A DNA stretch of 64,000 bases, from positions 62,001 to 126,000 of the forward strand of contig NZ_VEHL01000013.1 of the NCBI RefSeq assembly GCF_007679965.1, in the 5' to 3' direction. Below are positions 35,810 to 44,291 of this stretch, one piece after another. The notes below the pieces were generated by a model. It worked only from the letters and a program-made list of their open reading frames with translations. It was not told the DNA's origin and searched no databases. The stretch's first letter is position 1. The number at the start of each line of letters is the position of its first letter. Source of the DNA: Bordetella genomosp. 13. GTDB taxonomy: Bacteria; Pseudomonadota; Gammaproteobacteria; Burkholderiales; Burkholderiaceae_B. The position numbers and the translations under genes were made by a program.

Positions 35810-36790
35810 TCAGTCCAGCTTCAGGCCCAGCTTGTCGATCACCTGCCGCCACATGGCGACCTCCTTGCCGATCGTCGCGCCGAACGCCTCCGACGTGCCG
35901 CCCGCCGTATAGGCGCCGTCGATTTCCATCTTTTCCGCGGCCTCCGGCGTGGCCAGCAGCTTGTTCACCTCGCTGTTGATGCGCTGGACCAGCGGGGCTG
36001 GCATGCCCTTGGGGCCGACGAGGCCATACCAGAGCGTGACGTCGTAGCCGGGAAACCCTGCTTCCGCGATGCTCGGCACGTCGGGCAATGCCGGGACGCG
36101 CTTGGCGCTGGTCACGCCCAGGGCCAGGACGCGGCCGCCCTTGACCTGCGGCATGGCCGTGGCGGACGCGGCGAAGTACAGGTCGACCTGGCCGCTGACC
36201 AGGTCGGTCATGGCCGCCGCCCCGCCCTTGTAGGGAATGTGCGTCATCCGGATGCCGGCGCGGTCGGCGAACAGCGCGCCGGCCAGATGCAGCACGCTGC
36301 CCGTGCCCGACGAGCCATAGTTCAGCGTATCCGGCTTGTCCTTGGCCAGCTTGACCAGGTCGGCCACGGACTTGGCGCCCAGCCGCGGATTGACCACCAG
36401 CACCATCGGGCCGGTCGACACCTGGACGATGGGCGTGATGTCCTTGACGGAGTCGAACTTCAGTTTGTACAGGCTGGGGTTGACGGTGTGGCTCGACGAG
36501 ATCAGCGTCAACGTGTAGCCGTCGGCGGGCTGGGATATGCCGTACTCCGTGCCGACCACGCCCCCGGCGCCGGTGCGGTTCTCCACGATGACGGTCTGGC
36601 CCAGCGACTGCGTCAGGCCCTTGGCGATGTAGCGGCCGATGACGTCCGCCCCGCCGCCCGGCACGTAGGGCACGATCAGCTTGATGGGCCGCTCGGGATA
36701 GGTCTGTGCCGCGGCCGGCGCGGCGATCCCCGCAAGGCAGGCGCCGACGAGCAGCAGCCGCAGCCAGGCCGCGAATTTCCGATGATGCAT
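35810..36790 (-). CDS. Bug-family TTT substrate-binding protein
   Basis: Periplasmic receptor, 326 residues. Signal peptide LRLLLVGACLAGIAAPAAAQ, then YPERPIKLIVPYVPGGGAD, TVIVENRTGAGGVVGTEYG, LNYGSSGTGSVLHLAGALF, IPYKGGAAAMTDLVSGQVDLYF and WYGLVGPKGMPAP. The ATG at 36790 follows AAGGAGA. It has no TctAB partner nearby and diverges from an SDR gene. Its promoter carries a GTATTGGACC box shared with two other promoters of the cluster, suggesting control by the LysR protein at 39376. The ligand is unknown, but probably relates to the compound degraded by the neighbouring enzymes. Confidence 0.93.
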   Translation of the reverse strand: MHHRKFAAWLRLLLVGACLAGIAAPAAAQTYPERPIKLIVPYVPGGGADVIGRYIAKGLTQSLGQTVIVENRTGAGGVVGTEYGISQPADGYTLTLISSSHTVNPSLYKLKFDSVKDITPIVQVSTGPMVLVVNPRLGAKSVADLVKLAKDKPDTLNYGSSGTGSVLHLAGALFADRAGIRMTHIPYKGGAAAMTDLVSGQVDLYFAASATAMPQVKGGRVLALGVTSAKRVPALPDVPSIAEAGFPGYDVTLWYGLVGPKGMPAPLVQRINSEVNKLLATPEAAEKMEIDGAYTAGGTSEAFGATIGKEVAMWRQVIDKLGLKLD

Positions 36791-36866
36791 GGTTGTCTCC
36801 TTTCCAATACCGGCCCGTCGACACAGGCTCTCGGCGTCCCGCATTGTGGAGTCGCGGTTTCGGATA

Positions 36867-36888
36867 GGTCCAATACCCGTTGGGAATT
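36867..36888 (-). promoter_or_regulatory. shared promoter box upstream of the Bug receptor gene
   Basis: Reading toward the gene, the box is AATTCCCAACGGGTATTGGACC. It matches the box at 39304-39325 at 18 of 22 positions, including ten in a row (GTATTGGACC). It ends 76 bases before the start at 36790. Confidence 0.55.
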
Positions 36889-36951
36889 TCAGAAATCCGT
36901 AAAGCGAATCGAAAGCCGGCCCACGGGCCCATGCCAGCGCCCGAGCAATTC

Positions 36952-36994
36952 ATTCCGTACCGGAATCAGGCCGGCTCGAAAAACGTATTGGACG
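36952..36994 (+). promoter_or_regulatory. operator-like sites upstream of the SDR gene
   Basis: ATTCCG-TAC-CGGAAT (36952-36966) is a perfect inverted repeat. CGTATTGGACG (36984-36994) repeats the core of the boxes at 36867 and 39304 in the same orientation relative to the gene, ending 65 bases before the SDR start at 37060. Confidence 0.5.
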
Positions 36995-37059
36995 AATCTC
37001 CCCGCCATTGCAGAGAATCCCGGCATTCGATCGATACGTCCCGAGAACAGGAGAGAGCA

Positions 37060-37860
37060 ATGGCAGGAAGACTGCAGGACAAAGTAGCCATCGTCACCGG
37101 CGCCGGCTGCGTGGGCAGCGGCTGGGGCAACGGCCGGGCCGTGGCCGTGCGCTTCGCCCAGGAAGGCGCCCGGATATTCGCCGTGGACAAGAACGCCGAG
37201 TCCATGGAAGAGACCCTGAAGCACATCCGCGACGCGGGCGGCGACGTCACGCCGTGGACGTGCGACGTCACCCGCAGCCAGGACGTCGCCGCCATGGTGA
37301 GCGCCTGCCAGCAGCGCTACGGCCGCGTGGACATCCTGGTCAACAACGTGGGCGGCTCCGCCCGCGGCGGCCCGGTGGACCTGAGCGAAGAGGCCTGGGA
37401 CGCCCAGCTGGACTTCAACCTGAAGAGCGTGTTCCTCACCTGCAAGCACGTGCTGCCGCTGATGGAAGCCCAGGGCGGCGGCGCCATCGTCAACACGGCG
37501 TCGACGTCCGGCACCCGCTGGACGGGCGCGGCCCAGGTCGGCTATGCCTCCTCCAAGGCCGGCGTGATCCAGTTCTCGCGCGTGGTGGCGATCGAGTACG
37601 CCAAGCGCAACATCCGGGTGAACACGGTCATCCCGGGCCAGATGCACACGCCCATGGTCGAGACCCGCCTGGCCGGGCAGCGCGCCGGCGGCGACGTCGA
37701 AGCGCTGCTGCGCCAACGCCAGGCCCGCATTCCGCTGAACTTCATGGGCGACGGCCGCGATACGGCCAACGCCGCCCTGTTCCTGGCGTCCGACGAGGCC
37801 CGCTTCGTGACGGGCACCGAGATCGTGGTCGATGGCGGCATGAGCGTGCGCTGCGACTGA
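37060..37860 (+). CDS. SDR family oxidoreductase
   Basis: Short-chain dehydrogenase of 266 residues. The cofactor loop is expanded: VTGAGCVGSGWGNGRAVA. Further motifs are ILVNNVGG (NNAG-like), Ser in NTASTSGTRW and YASSK as catalytic Tyr and Lys, then VNTVIPGQMHTPM. The expanded GNGRA loop is shared with the SDR at 41467, so the two are paralogues in the same cluster. The ATG at 37060 follows an AGGAGAG stretch. It lies opposite the Bug receptor gene in a probable substrate-uptake-and-oxidation unit; the substrate is unknown. Confidence 0.92.
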   Translation: MAGRLQDKVAIVTGAGCVGSGWGNGRAVAVRFAQEGARIFAVDKNAESMEETLKHIRDAGGDVTPWTCDVTRSQDVAAMVSACQQRYGRVDILVNNVGGSARGGPVDLSEEAWDAQLDFNLKSVFLTCKHVLPLMEAQGGGAIVNTASTSGTRWTGAAQVGYASSKAGVIQFSRVVAIEYAKRNIRVNTVIPGQMHTPMVETRLAGQRAGGDVEALLRQRQARIPLNFMGDGRDTANAALFLASDEARFVTGTEIVVDGGMSVRCD

Positions 37861-37906
37861 CGCCGGCGCCAGAATCGGCCATCCTTGCCCGGGCCGGGCG
37901 CGGCGT

Positions 37907-38692
37907 TCAGACGATGCCCGACGCGCCCCCGTCCATGGCGACGACCGCCCCCGCGACATAGCTTGCGCGCGCGGACGCCAGGAACATCACCACGTCGGCG
38001 ACTTCCTCGGGCCTGGCCATGCGGCGCATCGGCAGGCTCTCGGCCTGGCGGCGCAACACTTCTTCGTACGCCAGGTTTTCCAGGCGGGCCTGCGCCTGGA
38101 CGCGCTGGGCGACGCGTCCAGTCTCGACCGTGCCGGGGTTCACCGCGTTGATGCGCACGCCCTGCGGTGCGTAGGCCTTGGCCAGGCCGACGGTCGCCAT
38201 CAGCAGCGCGGCATTGGCCGAGCCCCCGGCCAGGTGCGTGGGCGATGCCACCCGCCCGCCCATGCCGACCACGTTGACGATGGCGCCGTGGCCGCGCTCG
38301 GCCATGGCCGGCAGCACGGCCTGCATCGCATGGATGTAGGTGAAGTACTTGGCCTGCATGGCAGCGTGCCAATGCGCCGCCGTCAGTTCGGCCGGCGTGG
38401 CCCGCTTGGCCGCGCCGGCCGAGTTGACGAGCACGTCGACTGGACCGAACGCGGATTGCGTGTCGGCCACGACGCGCGCGGCTTGCGCCGGGTCGGACAG
38501 GTCCGCGGCGATGGCCAGCACGTGCCCGGCATCCGCCTGCAGCAACGCCCTGGCCGCCTCGAGCTGCGCCGCATCGCGCGCCGTGATGGCGACCTTGGCG
38601 CCTTCGCGCGCGAAGCCCTGCGCGCAGGCCAGGCCGATGCCCTTGCTGCCGCCCGTGACCAGCACGACCTTGTCCTGGAGTTCGAGTTGCAT
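37907..38692 (-). CDS. SDR-fold protein lacking the YxxxK catalytic pair
   Basis: Protein of 261 residues with a clear SDR cofactor fold: VVLVTGGSKGIGLACAQGFA, DVLVNSAGAA and the C-terminal DVVMFLASARASYVAGAVVAMDGG. At the usual Tyr-x-x-x-Lys position it reads HLAGGSANAALL, so Tyr and Lys are absent, and the preceding Ser is replaced within VVGMGGRVASP. It should bind NAD(P) but may not catalyse normal oxidoreduction, or it uses other residues. It starts 9 bases after the CMD-family gene stop and is co-transcribed with it. Confidence 0.88.
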   Translation of the reverse strand: MQLELQDKVVLVTGGSKGIGLACAQGFAREGAKVAITARDAAQLEAARALLQADAGHVLAIAADLSDPAQAARVVADTQSAFGPVDVLVNSAGAAKRATPAELTAAHWHAAMQAKYFTYIHAMQAVLPAMAERGHGAIVNVVGMGGRVASPTHLAGGSANAALLMATVGLAKAYAPQGVRINAVNPGTVETGRVAQRVQAQARLENLAYEEVLRRQAESLPMRRMARPEEVADVVMFLASARASYVAGAVVAMDGGASGIV

Positions 38693-38701
38693 GGAATCCC
38701 C

Positions 38702-39232
38702 TCAGTGTTCGATGCCCAGCGCCACCAGCAGGCGCGACACCATGTTGTACGCAGCCACCGTGGTCACCGCCTCGAGCACGCCACGCGCGTCGAAGCGGCG
38801 GGTAACCTCGTCCATGATCTCGGCCGGCACCGCCACGTCGCGCGTCATCGCGTCGGTCATGCGCAGCAGCACGGCCTCGTCGGACGTGAACGCCGCCAGG
38901 TCGAGCCGCGGCTGCTGCAGCGCGTCGATCTTGCGTTCATCGACGCCGGCCTTCTGCGCATGCGGGATGTGGGCATGCAGCTCGAACGAGGCCTTGTTCA
39001 GCACCGCGACCCGTATGATGACCATCTCGCGCAGATCCGCGGGCATCAGCGACTTGTTGCGCACCGCCGTCAGCATGCGCTCCCAGCCGGACGCGATGGG
39101 CTCGCTGTTGAGCAGCACCTGATAGAGCGGGGAAATGCGGCCCCGTTCGGCCATGATGGTCTTTTCGATCTCGGCCAGTTCGGGCCGTGTGCCGGGCTGT
39201 ACCAGCGGAATGCGAGGAGTCGTTTGGCTCAT
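38702..39232 (-). CDS. carboxymuconolactone decarboxylase (CMD/AhpD-like) family protein
   Basis: Helical protein of 176 residues in the CMD family: YQVLLNSEPIASGWERMLTAVRNKSLMPADLREMVIIRVAVLNKASFELHAH as the core (shown here only as its first visible helices; key residues are the Glu of REMVIIRVA and His of HAHIPHA). The CxxC of peroxidase-type AhpD is absent. Similar proteins sit in aromatic and ring-cleavage pathways, mostly without proven activity. The start at 39232 has a poor ribosome site. It is first in an operon with the SDR-fold gene, and its promoter holds the box at 39304. Confidence 0.85.
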   Translation of the reverse strand: MSQTTPRIPLVQPGTRPELAEIEKTIMAERGRISPLYQVLLNSEPIASGWERMLTAVRNKSLMPADLREMVIIRVAVLNKASFELHAHIPHAQKAGVDERKIDALQQPRLDLAAFTSDEAVLLRMTDAMTRDVAVPAEIMDEVTRRFDARGVLEAVTTVAAYNMVSRLLVALGIEH

Positions 39233-39303
39233 GACGGTAGAAGAAAATGTGGACGGCCCCGAGGGACCCTGGGAGCCGCCCATTCTCCCTGCCGCGGCGC
39301 GGG

Positions 39304-39325
39304 CGGGTCCAATACGCATTTAGAA
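39304..39325 (-). promoter_or_regulatory. shared promoter box between the CMD operon and the lysR gene
   Basis: Toward the CMD gene it reads AATTCTAAATGCGTATTGGACC, an 18/22 match to the box at 36867, ending 71 bases before the start at 39232 and 50 bases before the divergent lysR start at 39376. This is a typical position for a LysR protein that controls itself and its target. Confidence 0.55.
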
Positions 39326-39375
39326 TTCGAACCATTCTCGATCGGAATCAATCGCGCGTCCACGCGTCCGCCACG

Positions 39376-40281
39376 ATGACAGTCCCCGGTTCTCCCCTGG
39401 ATCTCAGGCTGCTGCGCCACTTCGTGGTCCTGGCCGAAGAACTGCACTTCGGCCGCGCCGCCCAGCGCCTGAACATCTCGCAGCCGCCGCTGAGCAAGCA
39501 GGTCCAGCAGCTCGAGGAACGCCTGGGCGTCGCGCTGTTCGACCGTGACCGCCGCAGCGTGCGCCTGACGCCCGCCGGAGAAACGCTGGCGCGCGAGGCG
39601 CGGCGGCTGCTGGCGCAGTCCGACCTCGCCCTGCGCGCCGTGCAGAGCGCCACCGACGGACACGTCGGCCGCGTGCGCATCGGCTTCGTGCCCGCCGCGC
39701 TCTTCATGGAAGTCGAGCAGGCCTTTCGCGACATCGGCGAACAACTGCCCGGCATACAGACCGCCTGGGAGGAGATGAGTTCGGCCGAACAGGTGCAGGC
39801 CCTGTTGCAGGACCGCATCGACCTCGGCTTCGCGCATGCCCCGCAGGGCCTGGGCGCCATGGCCAGCCGCAGCGTGGCCCGCGTCGCGCTGGTGGCCGCC
39901 CTGCCGGAGCGCGACCCGCTCGCCCACGCTCCCTCACTGCGCCTGGCCGACCTGTGCGACCATGCCTTCGTCTCGCTGCCGCGCGAAGTCGCCCCGGGCT
40001 TCCACGACCTGGCGATCTCGGTCTGCCTGTCCGCCGGCTTCAGCCCCCGCATCCAGCACTACGCGCACCATTTCCTGTCCATCATCAGCCTGATCTCGAT
40101 GGGCCAGGGCGTCGGCATCCTGCCGCAATCGCTGCAGCGCACCACCGTGCCTGGCGTTGTGTTCAAGCCCCTGTCGGACGTGAGCGAGCACGCCGAATAC
40201 TCGGTGATCTGGAACCCGCGCAACCGCCTGCCCGCCGTCGAGCGGATCCTCGCCCTGCTGGGCGTTCACGCCGGCGGCTGA
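39376..40281 (+). CDS. LysR family transcriptional regulator
   Basis: Regulator of 301 residues. Winged HTH at about 8-66 (LRLLRHFVVLAEELHFGRAA, then QRLNISQPPLSKQVQQLEERLG and LFDRDRRSVRLTPAGE), followed by the two-lobed effector domain (VRIGFVPAALFMEV..., MGQGVGILPQSL). The sequence resembles the BenM/CatM-like branch that controls aromatic degradation (HFGRAAQRLNISQPPLSKQ). It diverges from the CMD-SDR operon, with a shared box between them, and is the best candidate for cluster regulator. Confidence 0.92.
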   Translation: MTVPGSPLDLRLLRHFVVLAEELHFGRAAQRLNISQPPLSKQVQQLEERLGVALFDRDRRSVRLTPAGETLAREARRLLAQSDLALRAVQSATDGHVGRVRIGFVPAALFMEVEQAFRDIGEQLPGIQTAWEEMSSAEQVQALLQDRIDLGFAHAPQGLGAMASRSVARVALVAALPERDPLAHAPSLRLADLCDHAFVSLPREVAPGFHDLAISVCLSAGFSPRIQHYAHHFLSIISLISMGQGVGILPQSLQRTTVPGVVFKPLSDVSEHAEYSVIWNPRNRLPAVERILALLGVHAGG

Positions 40282-40445
40282 ATGATCCCCGCATGTCGTC
40301 GGCGACCGCGGGCAGCATGCCCTCAAACGCAAGGCACATTTGCGCTTTCCTGAAACCTGCGCCCGCCGCGGACTCCTAGAATCGTCTGCCAATCAGAGCA
40401 TGCCGCGAGGCACGCCCCATTCAGCAACGCTGACCAGGAGACAAC

Positions 40446-41435
40446 ATGAACCCATCCGCGTCCCGGCGTATCGCCGCGGGCATCCTGCTCGCCGCATTCC
40501 AGGCGCTCATTCTTCCGGCCCCGGCAAGCGCCGCGGACGCCGCGCCATCGGGCCCCATCCACCTGATCGTGCCCTTCCCGCCGGGAGGCGGCACCGACAC
40601 GCTGGCGCGCGTCATCGCCAAGGGCCTGGACCAGGGCCTGAAGACCTCCGTCATCGTCGAGAACAAGGCCGGCGCCGGCACCATCATCGGCAGCGAGCAC
40701 GTCGCGCGCAGCCAGCCCGACGGCAACACCCTGCTGCTGACCACTTCCGCGCACGCCATCAACGCGTCGCTGGTCAGGCACCTGCCCTATTCCGTCGACA
40801 AGTCGTTCTCGCCGATCGCCCTGATCGCCTCCGCGCCCATGGTGCTGGTGGTGCGTCCGGACAGCCCCTTCAAGAGCATCAAGGACCTGGCCGAGTACGC
40901 CAAGGCGCATCCGGGCCAATTGACCTACGGCTCGTCGGGCTCGGGCACGGCGGTGCACCTGGCGGCCGAACTGTTCAAGAACATCGCCAAGGTGGACATG
41001 ACCCACGTGCCCTACCGGGGCGCGAGCCCGGCCATCACCGACCTGCTGGGCGGCCATACCGACATGTTCTTCGGCACGTCCGGCGCGGTATCGCCGATGG
41101 TCAAGGCCGGCAAGCTGCGCGCCCTTGCCATCACCTCGGCCGAGCGCTCGCCCTTCTGGACCGGCGTGCCCACCATCGCCGAGGGCGGCTATCCCACGTA
41201 CGCGGCGGACGTCTGGTATGCCGTCTTCGCGGCCGCCGGCACGCCCGCCCCGATCATCGAGCAACTGAACAAGGCCGTTAACGCCACGGCGCAATCCGAG
41301 GAATTCGCCAAGAGCATGGGAAGCGAGGGCCTGACGCCCCGCCCCATCACCCCGGACGCCCTGCGCCAGTACGTCTCGCAGGAAGAGGTCCGCTGGGGCA
41401 AGGTGATCGAAGAAGGCCACATCACGACGCAATGA
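40446..41435 (+). CDS. Bug-family TTT substrate-binding protein
   Basis: Periplasmic receptor of 329 residues. Signal peptide IAAGILLAAFQALILPAPASA, then IHLIVPFPPGGGTDTLARV, SVIVENKAGAGTIIGSEHVA, LTYGSSGSGTAVHLAAELF, VPYRGASPAITDLLGGHTDMFF and VWYAVFAAAGTPAP. A possible -10 TAGAAT is at 40377-40382, and CAGGAGA precedes the start. It is followed 31 bases later by an SDR gene, so receptor and enzyme are probably one operon. Ligand unknown. Confidence 0.93.
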   Translation: MNPSASRRIAAGILLAAFQALILPAPASAADAAPSGPIHLIVPFPPGGGTDTLARVIAKGLDQGLKTSVIVENKAGAGTIIGSEHVARSQPDGNTLLLTTSAHAINASLVRHLPYSVDKSFSPIALIASAPMVLVVRPDSPFKSIKDLAEYAKAHPGQLTYGSSGSGTAVHLAAELFKNIAKVDMTHVPYRGASPAITDLLGGHTDMFFGTSGAVSPMVKAGKLRALAITSAERSPFWTGVPTIAEGGYPTYAADVWYAVFAAAGTPAPIIEQLNKAVNATAQSEEFAKSMGSEGLTPRPITPDALRQYVSQEEVRWGKVIEEGHITTQ

Positions 41436-41466
41436 GCGCCACCCGCAACCACCTGGGATACCCCAC

Positions 41467-42270
41467 ATGAGCATCAAGAGAAAACTGGAAGGCAAAGTCT
41501 GCATCATCGTCGGCGCGGGCCAGCAGGACGGGGAAACCGTCGGCAACGGCCGCGCCACGGCGGAGCGCTTCGCCGAGGAAGGCGCCACCCTGCTGCTGGT
41601 CGACATCAACGAAGACTATGCGAATTCCACGCTGCGGGCGGTTCAACAGTACGGCGGACAGGCGTCGATCCTGCGCGCGGACATCACCCGCGAGGAAGAC
41701 TGCCAGGCCATCGCGCAGGCCTGCGTGGACCGCTACGGCCGCATCGACGTGCTGCACAACAACGTGGGCCGCTCGCTGGGCGACAAGCGCACGGTGGACC
41801 TGGAGGTCTCGGCCTGGGACGCCATCATGAACATGAACCTGAAGGGCATGTTCATGACCTGCAAGCACGTGCTGCCGCACTTCATCGCGCAGCGCTCGGG
41901 CTGCATCATCAACGTCTCGTCGACCTCGTCGCTGGCCGCCCGTCCCACCCTTACCTACAAGACCAGCAAGGGCGCGGTCAACACCATGACGCAACACTTG
42001 GCCATGGAGAACGCGCCGCACGGCATCCGCGCCAATGCCATCCTGCCGGGCCTGATCGACACCCCCATGGCCATCGAGCGCCGTGCCCGCGAGCGCGGCG
42101 TGTCGCGCGAACAGATCCGCCAGGAGCGCAATGCCCTGGTGCCGCTGGGCCGCATGGGTACGGCCTGGGACACCGCCAACGCGGCCGTGTTCCTGGCTTC
42201 CGACGACGCGCAATACATCACCGGCGTGCTGCTGCCTGTCGACGGCGGCCTGCTGGTCAAGCGAGGCTAG
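41467..42270 (+). CDS. SDR family oxidoreductase
   Basis: Short-chain dehydrogenase of 267 residues. The cofactor loop is VGAGQQDGETVGNGRATAE, expanded like that of the SDR at 37060, with Asp in LLLVDINEDYA suggesting NAD preference. Catalytic residues are Ser in VSSTSSLAARP and YKTSK. It ends DAQYITGVLLPVDGGLLVKRG. It follows a Bug receptor gene, and its 3' end overlaps the convergent LysR gene by 4 bases. Confidence 0.92.
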   Translation: MSIKRKLEGKVCIIVGAGQQDGETVGNGRATAERFAEEGATLLLVDINEDYANSTLRAVQQYGGQASILRADITREEDCQAIAQACVDRYGRIDVLHNNVGRSLGDKRTVDLEVSAWDAIMNMNLKGMFMTCKHVLPHFIAQRSGCIINVSSTSSLAARPTLTYKTSKGAVNTMTQHLAMENAPHGIRANAILPGLIDTPMAIERRARERGVSREQIRQERNALVPLGRMGTAWDTANAAVFLASDDAQYITGVLLPVDGGLLVKRG

Positions 42271-43184
42271 GCGCTCGCATCGTCCCAGGCGCCCGCCGGC
42301 CCGGGTCGAACGCCGCACAGGTGTTCGATGAGGCGGCCGGCGCCCGAGGGCAGCACCTGCCTGTCGCGCACGCACAGCAGGATCTGGCGCGAGGCCCAGG
42401 CATCGGTCAGGCTCACCAGCGCCAGAGGCATCGTGCGGGCATGGCTCCTGGCGATCATCTCGGGCACGATGGCCAGTCCCAGTCCTTCGGCCACCATGCG
42501 GCAGCGGGCTTCGTAGTTCGATATCTGGCAGCGCACCATGGGCGGGCGCGAGATGCTGTTGCCCGCCATCTCCATGAACGCTTCCACGGTGTGCCGGGGA
42601 AAGAAACCCAGGAAGGGATAGTCCAGGGTCTCTTCGAGCGACATGGCATCGCGGCCCGCCAGCACGTGATCCGTCGGCACCACCAGCCCCACGCGATCGA
42701 TACGGTAGGGAATCGATGTCACTCCCGGCGCGGGCATGTGCGCGTGATAGAGGCCGATATCCGCATCGCCGCCCGCCACCAGGCGCGGCACGTCGCCGCT
42801 GAACGCCTCTACCAGGTCGAGGCGGAAATCCGGATGGCGGCGCAGGAAGCCGCTCAGGTCGGCCGGCAGGAACTGCACCATGGTCGACGGATTGACCGCC
42901 AGGCGGATGCGCGGCTGGCCGCTGTCGGAATACGCCGACAATGCCTCCCGCGCCTGTTCCATGCTGCGCAGGATGGCCTTGGCCCGCTGGTACAGCATCT
43001 CGCCCGCCGGGGTCGGCGTCACGCCGCGCCCGCTGCGACGCAGCAGGGCCGTGCCCGCCAGGCGTTCCAGTTCGGCGATGCGCCGGCTGGCCGCAGAGAC
43101 GACGATACGCTCGCGCTGCGCCGCCCGCGAAAGGCTGCGTTCCTCGATGGCGGCGACCAGCATCCGCAGCAGTGGGATGTCCAT
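42267..43184 (-). CDS. LysR family transcriptional regulator
   Basis: Regulator of 305 residues. HTH at about 3-60: LLRMLVAAIEERSLSRAAQRE, then IVVSAASRRIAELERLAGTALLRRSGRGVTPTPAGE. The effector domain has VDRVGLVVPTDHVLAGR and EGLGLAIVPEMIA. It starts 6 bases after the tilS stop on the same strand, so it may be partly read through from tilS, and converges with the SDR gene with a 4-base overlap. Targets are probably in the preceding cluster. Confidence 0.9.
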   Translation of the reverse strand: MDIPLLRMLVAAIEERSLSRAAQRERIVVSAASRRIAELERLAGTALLRRSGRGVTPTPAGEMLYQRAKAILRSMEQAREALSAYSDSGQPRIRLAVNPSTMVQFLPADLSGFLRRHPDFRLDLVEAFSGDVPRLVAGGDADIGLYHAHMPAPGVTSIPYRIDRVGLVVPTDHVLAGRDAMSLEETLDYPFLGFFPRHTVEAFMEMAGNSISRPPMVRCQISNYEARCRMVAEGLGLAIVPEMIARSHARTMPLALVSLTDAWASRQILLCVRDRQVLPSGAGRLIEHLCGVRPGPAGAWDDASA

Positions 43185-43190
43185 GATGGC

Positions 43191-44246
43191 CTACGAAAGA
43201 ACCACGACGCGTCCCCCGACGCAGGCGATGACCCGTCCCGCATGGGTCACGCGCAGGTTGCGGTCATGTCCCAGGGCGTGCAATTGGCGCAGTTGCCTGC
43301 CGAGCTCGGCCAGCCGCGCATCACTGGGCATGGGCAGGCCCTGCTCGGCAAGCCAATGGCGCAGCACCAGCAATTGCCGGGCGGCGGACAGGCCGCGCCA
43401 GGCCGCCAGCGAAAAGCTGGCATCGCGCCGCGAGAAGTCCAGGCCCTCGAGATCGGCCCGCGCCACCTCGGCCAGCACCTCGGCCGCCTCGGCCATGTGG
43501 CGGGCATGGCGCGCCACGATGGCCTGCCAACCCGGCCAGCGCGCATCGAGGACGGGCTTGAGCTGCGTGCGCACCGCCGCGCGGGTATAGCGGGCGTCGG
43601 TATTGGTGGGATCTTCCACGGGTTGCCAGCCCCGCTGGCCGACGAAGGCGGCCGCCGCCTCGCGGATGGCCGCGCGCGGCACGCCGAGCCAGGGCCGCAG
43701 GTAGCACAGCCCGTCGCGCCGGCTGAGCGGCGACATGGCCGCCATGCCCTCCAGGCCGGTGCCTCGCAAGAGGCGCAGCAGCACGGTCTCGGCCTGGTCG
43801 TCCTGGTGGTGGCCCAGCAGGACGTGGCTCGCGCCCGCCTGCCCGGCCAGCACCGCCAGGGCCTCGTAGCGCGCCAGCCGGGCCGCGGCCTCGATGCCCT
43901 TGCCCATGTCGTCGGACACGCGCACGCGCGCCTGTTTGACCGGCACGCCCAGCAGCAGGCCGAGGGCCTGCACGTGCGCGGCCCAGTCGTCGGCCTGCGC
44001 CTGCAGGCCGTGATGGATGTGGAAGAGGATGAGGTCCAGGCCCAGGCCGCGCGCCGCATGCGCCGCGGCCAGGGCCAGCATGGCCGAATCGGCCCCGCCG
44101 CTGACGGCGGCGGCGATGCATTGCGTACCCTGCGGCAGGCCGCGCAGCGCCGCCCGCACGGGCGCCTGCAGTTCAGCCGGGCAATTCGGCAGCGCAGGCG
44201 GGGCGGGATGGGCGTCGGTCACTGGTGTCACCTTCGAACTGCGCAC
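43191..44246 (-). CDS. tilS: tRNA(Ile)-lysidine synthetase
   Basis: PP-loop ATPase, 351 residues, that converts C34 of tRNA-Ile(CAU) to lysidine so it reads AUA; essential in most bacteria. The PP-loop is SGGADS (49-54), followed by HIHHGLQAQADDWAAH, ARLARYEAL, LLGHHQDDQAET and the substrate-binding TRAAVRTQL. The N-terminal part is slightly long because the start used is a GTG at 44246; a GTG at 44222 is also possible. It lies 45 bases downstream of accA on the same strand. Confidence 0.95.
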   Translation of the reverse strand: MRSSKVTPVTDAHPAPPALPNCPAELQAPVRAALRGLPQGTQCIAAAVSGGADSAMLALAAAHAARGLGLDLILFHIHHGLQAQADDWAAHVQALGLLLGVPVKQARVRVSDDMGKGIEAAARLARYEALAVLAGQAGASHVLLGHHQDDQAETVLLRLLRGTGLEGMAAMSPLSRRDGLCYLRPWLGVPRAAIREAAAAFVGQRGWQPVEDPTNTDARYTRAAVRTQLKPVLDARWPGWQAIVARHARHMAEAAEVLAEVARADLEGLDFSRRDASFSLAAWRGLSAARQLLVLRHWLAEQGLPMPSDARLAELGRQLRQLHALGHDRNLRVTHAGRVIACVGGRVVVLS

Positions 44247-44291
44247 TCCGGTATTCGCCCTCGCAGAGGGGGCCGCCCTCCCGCCGCCGGG

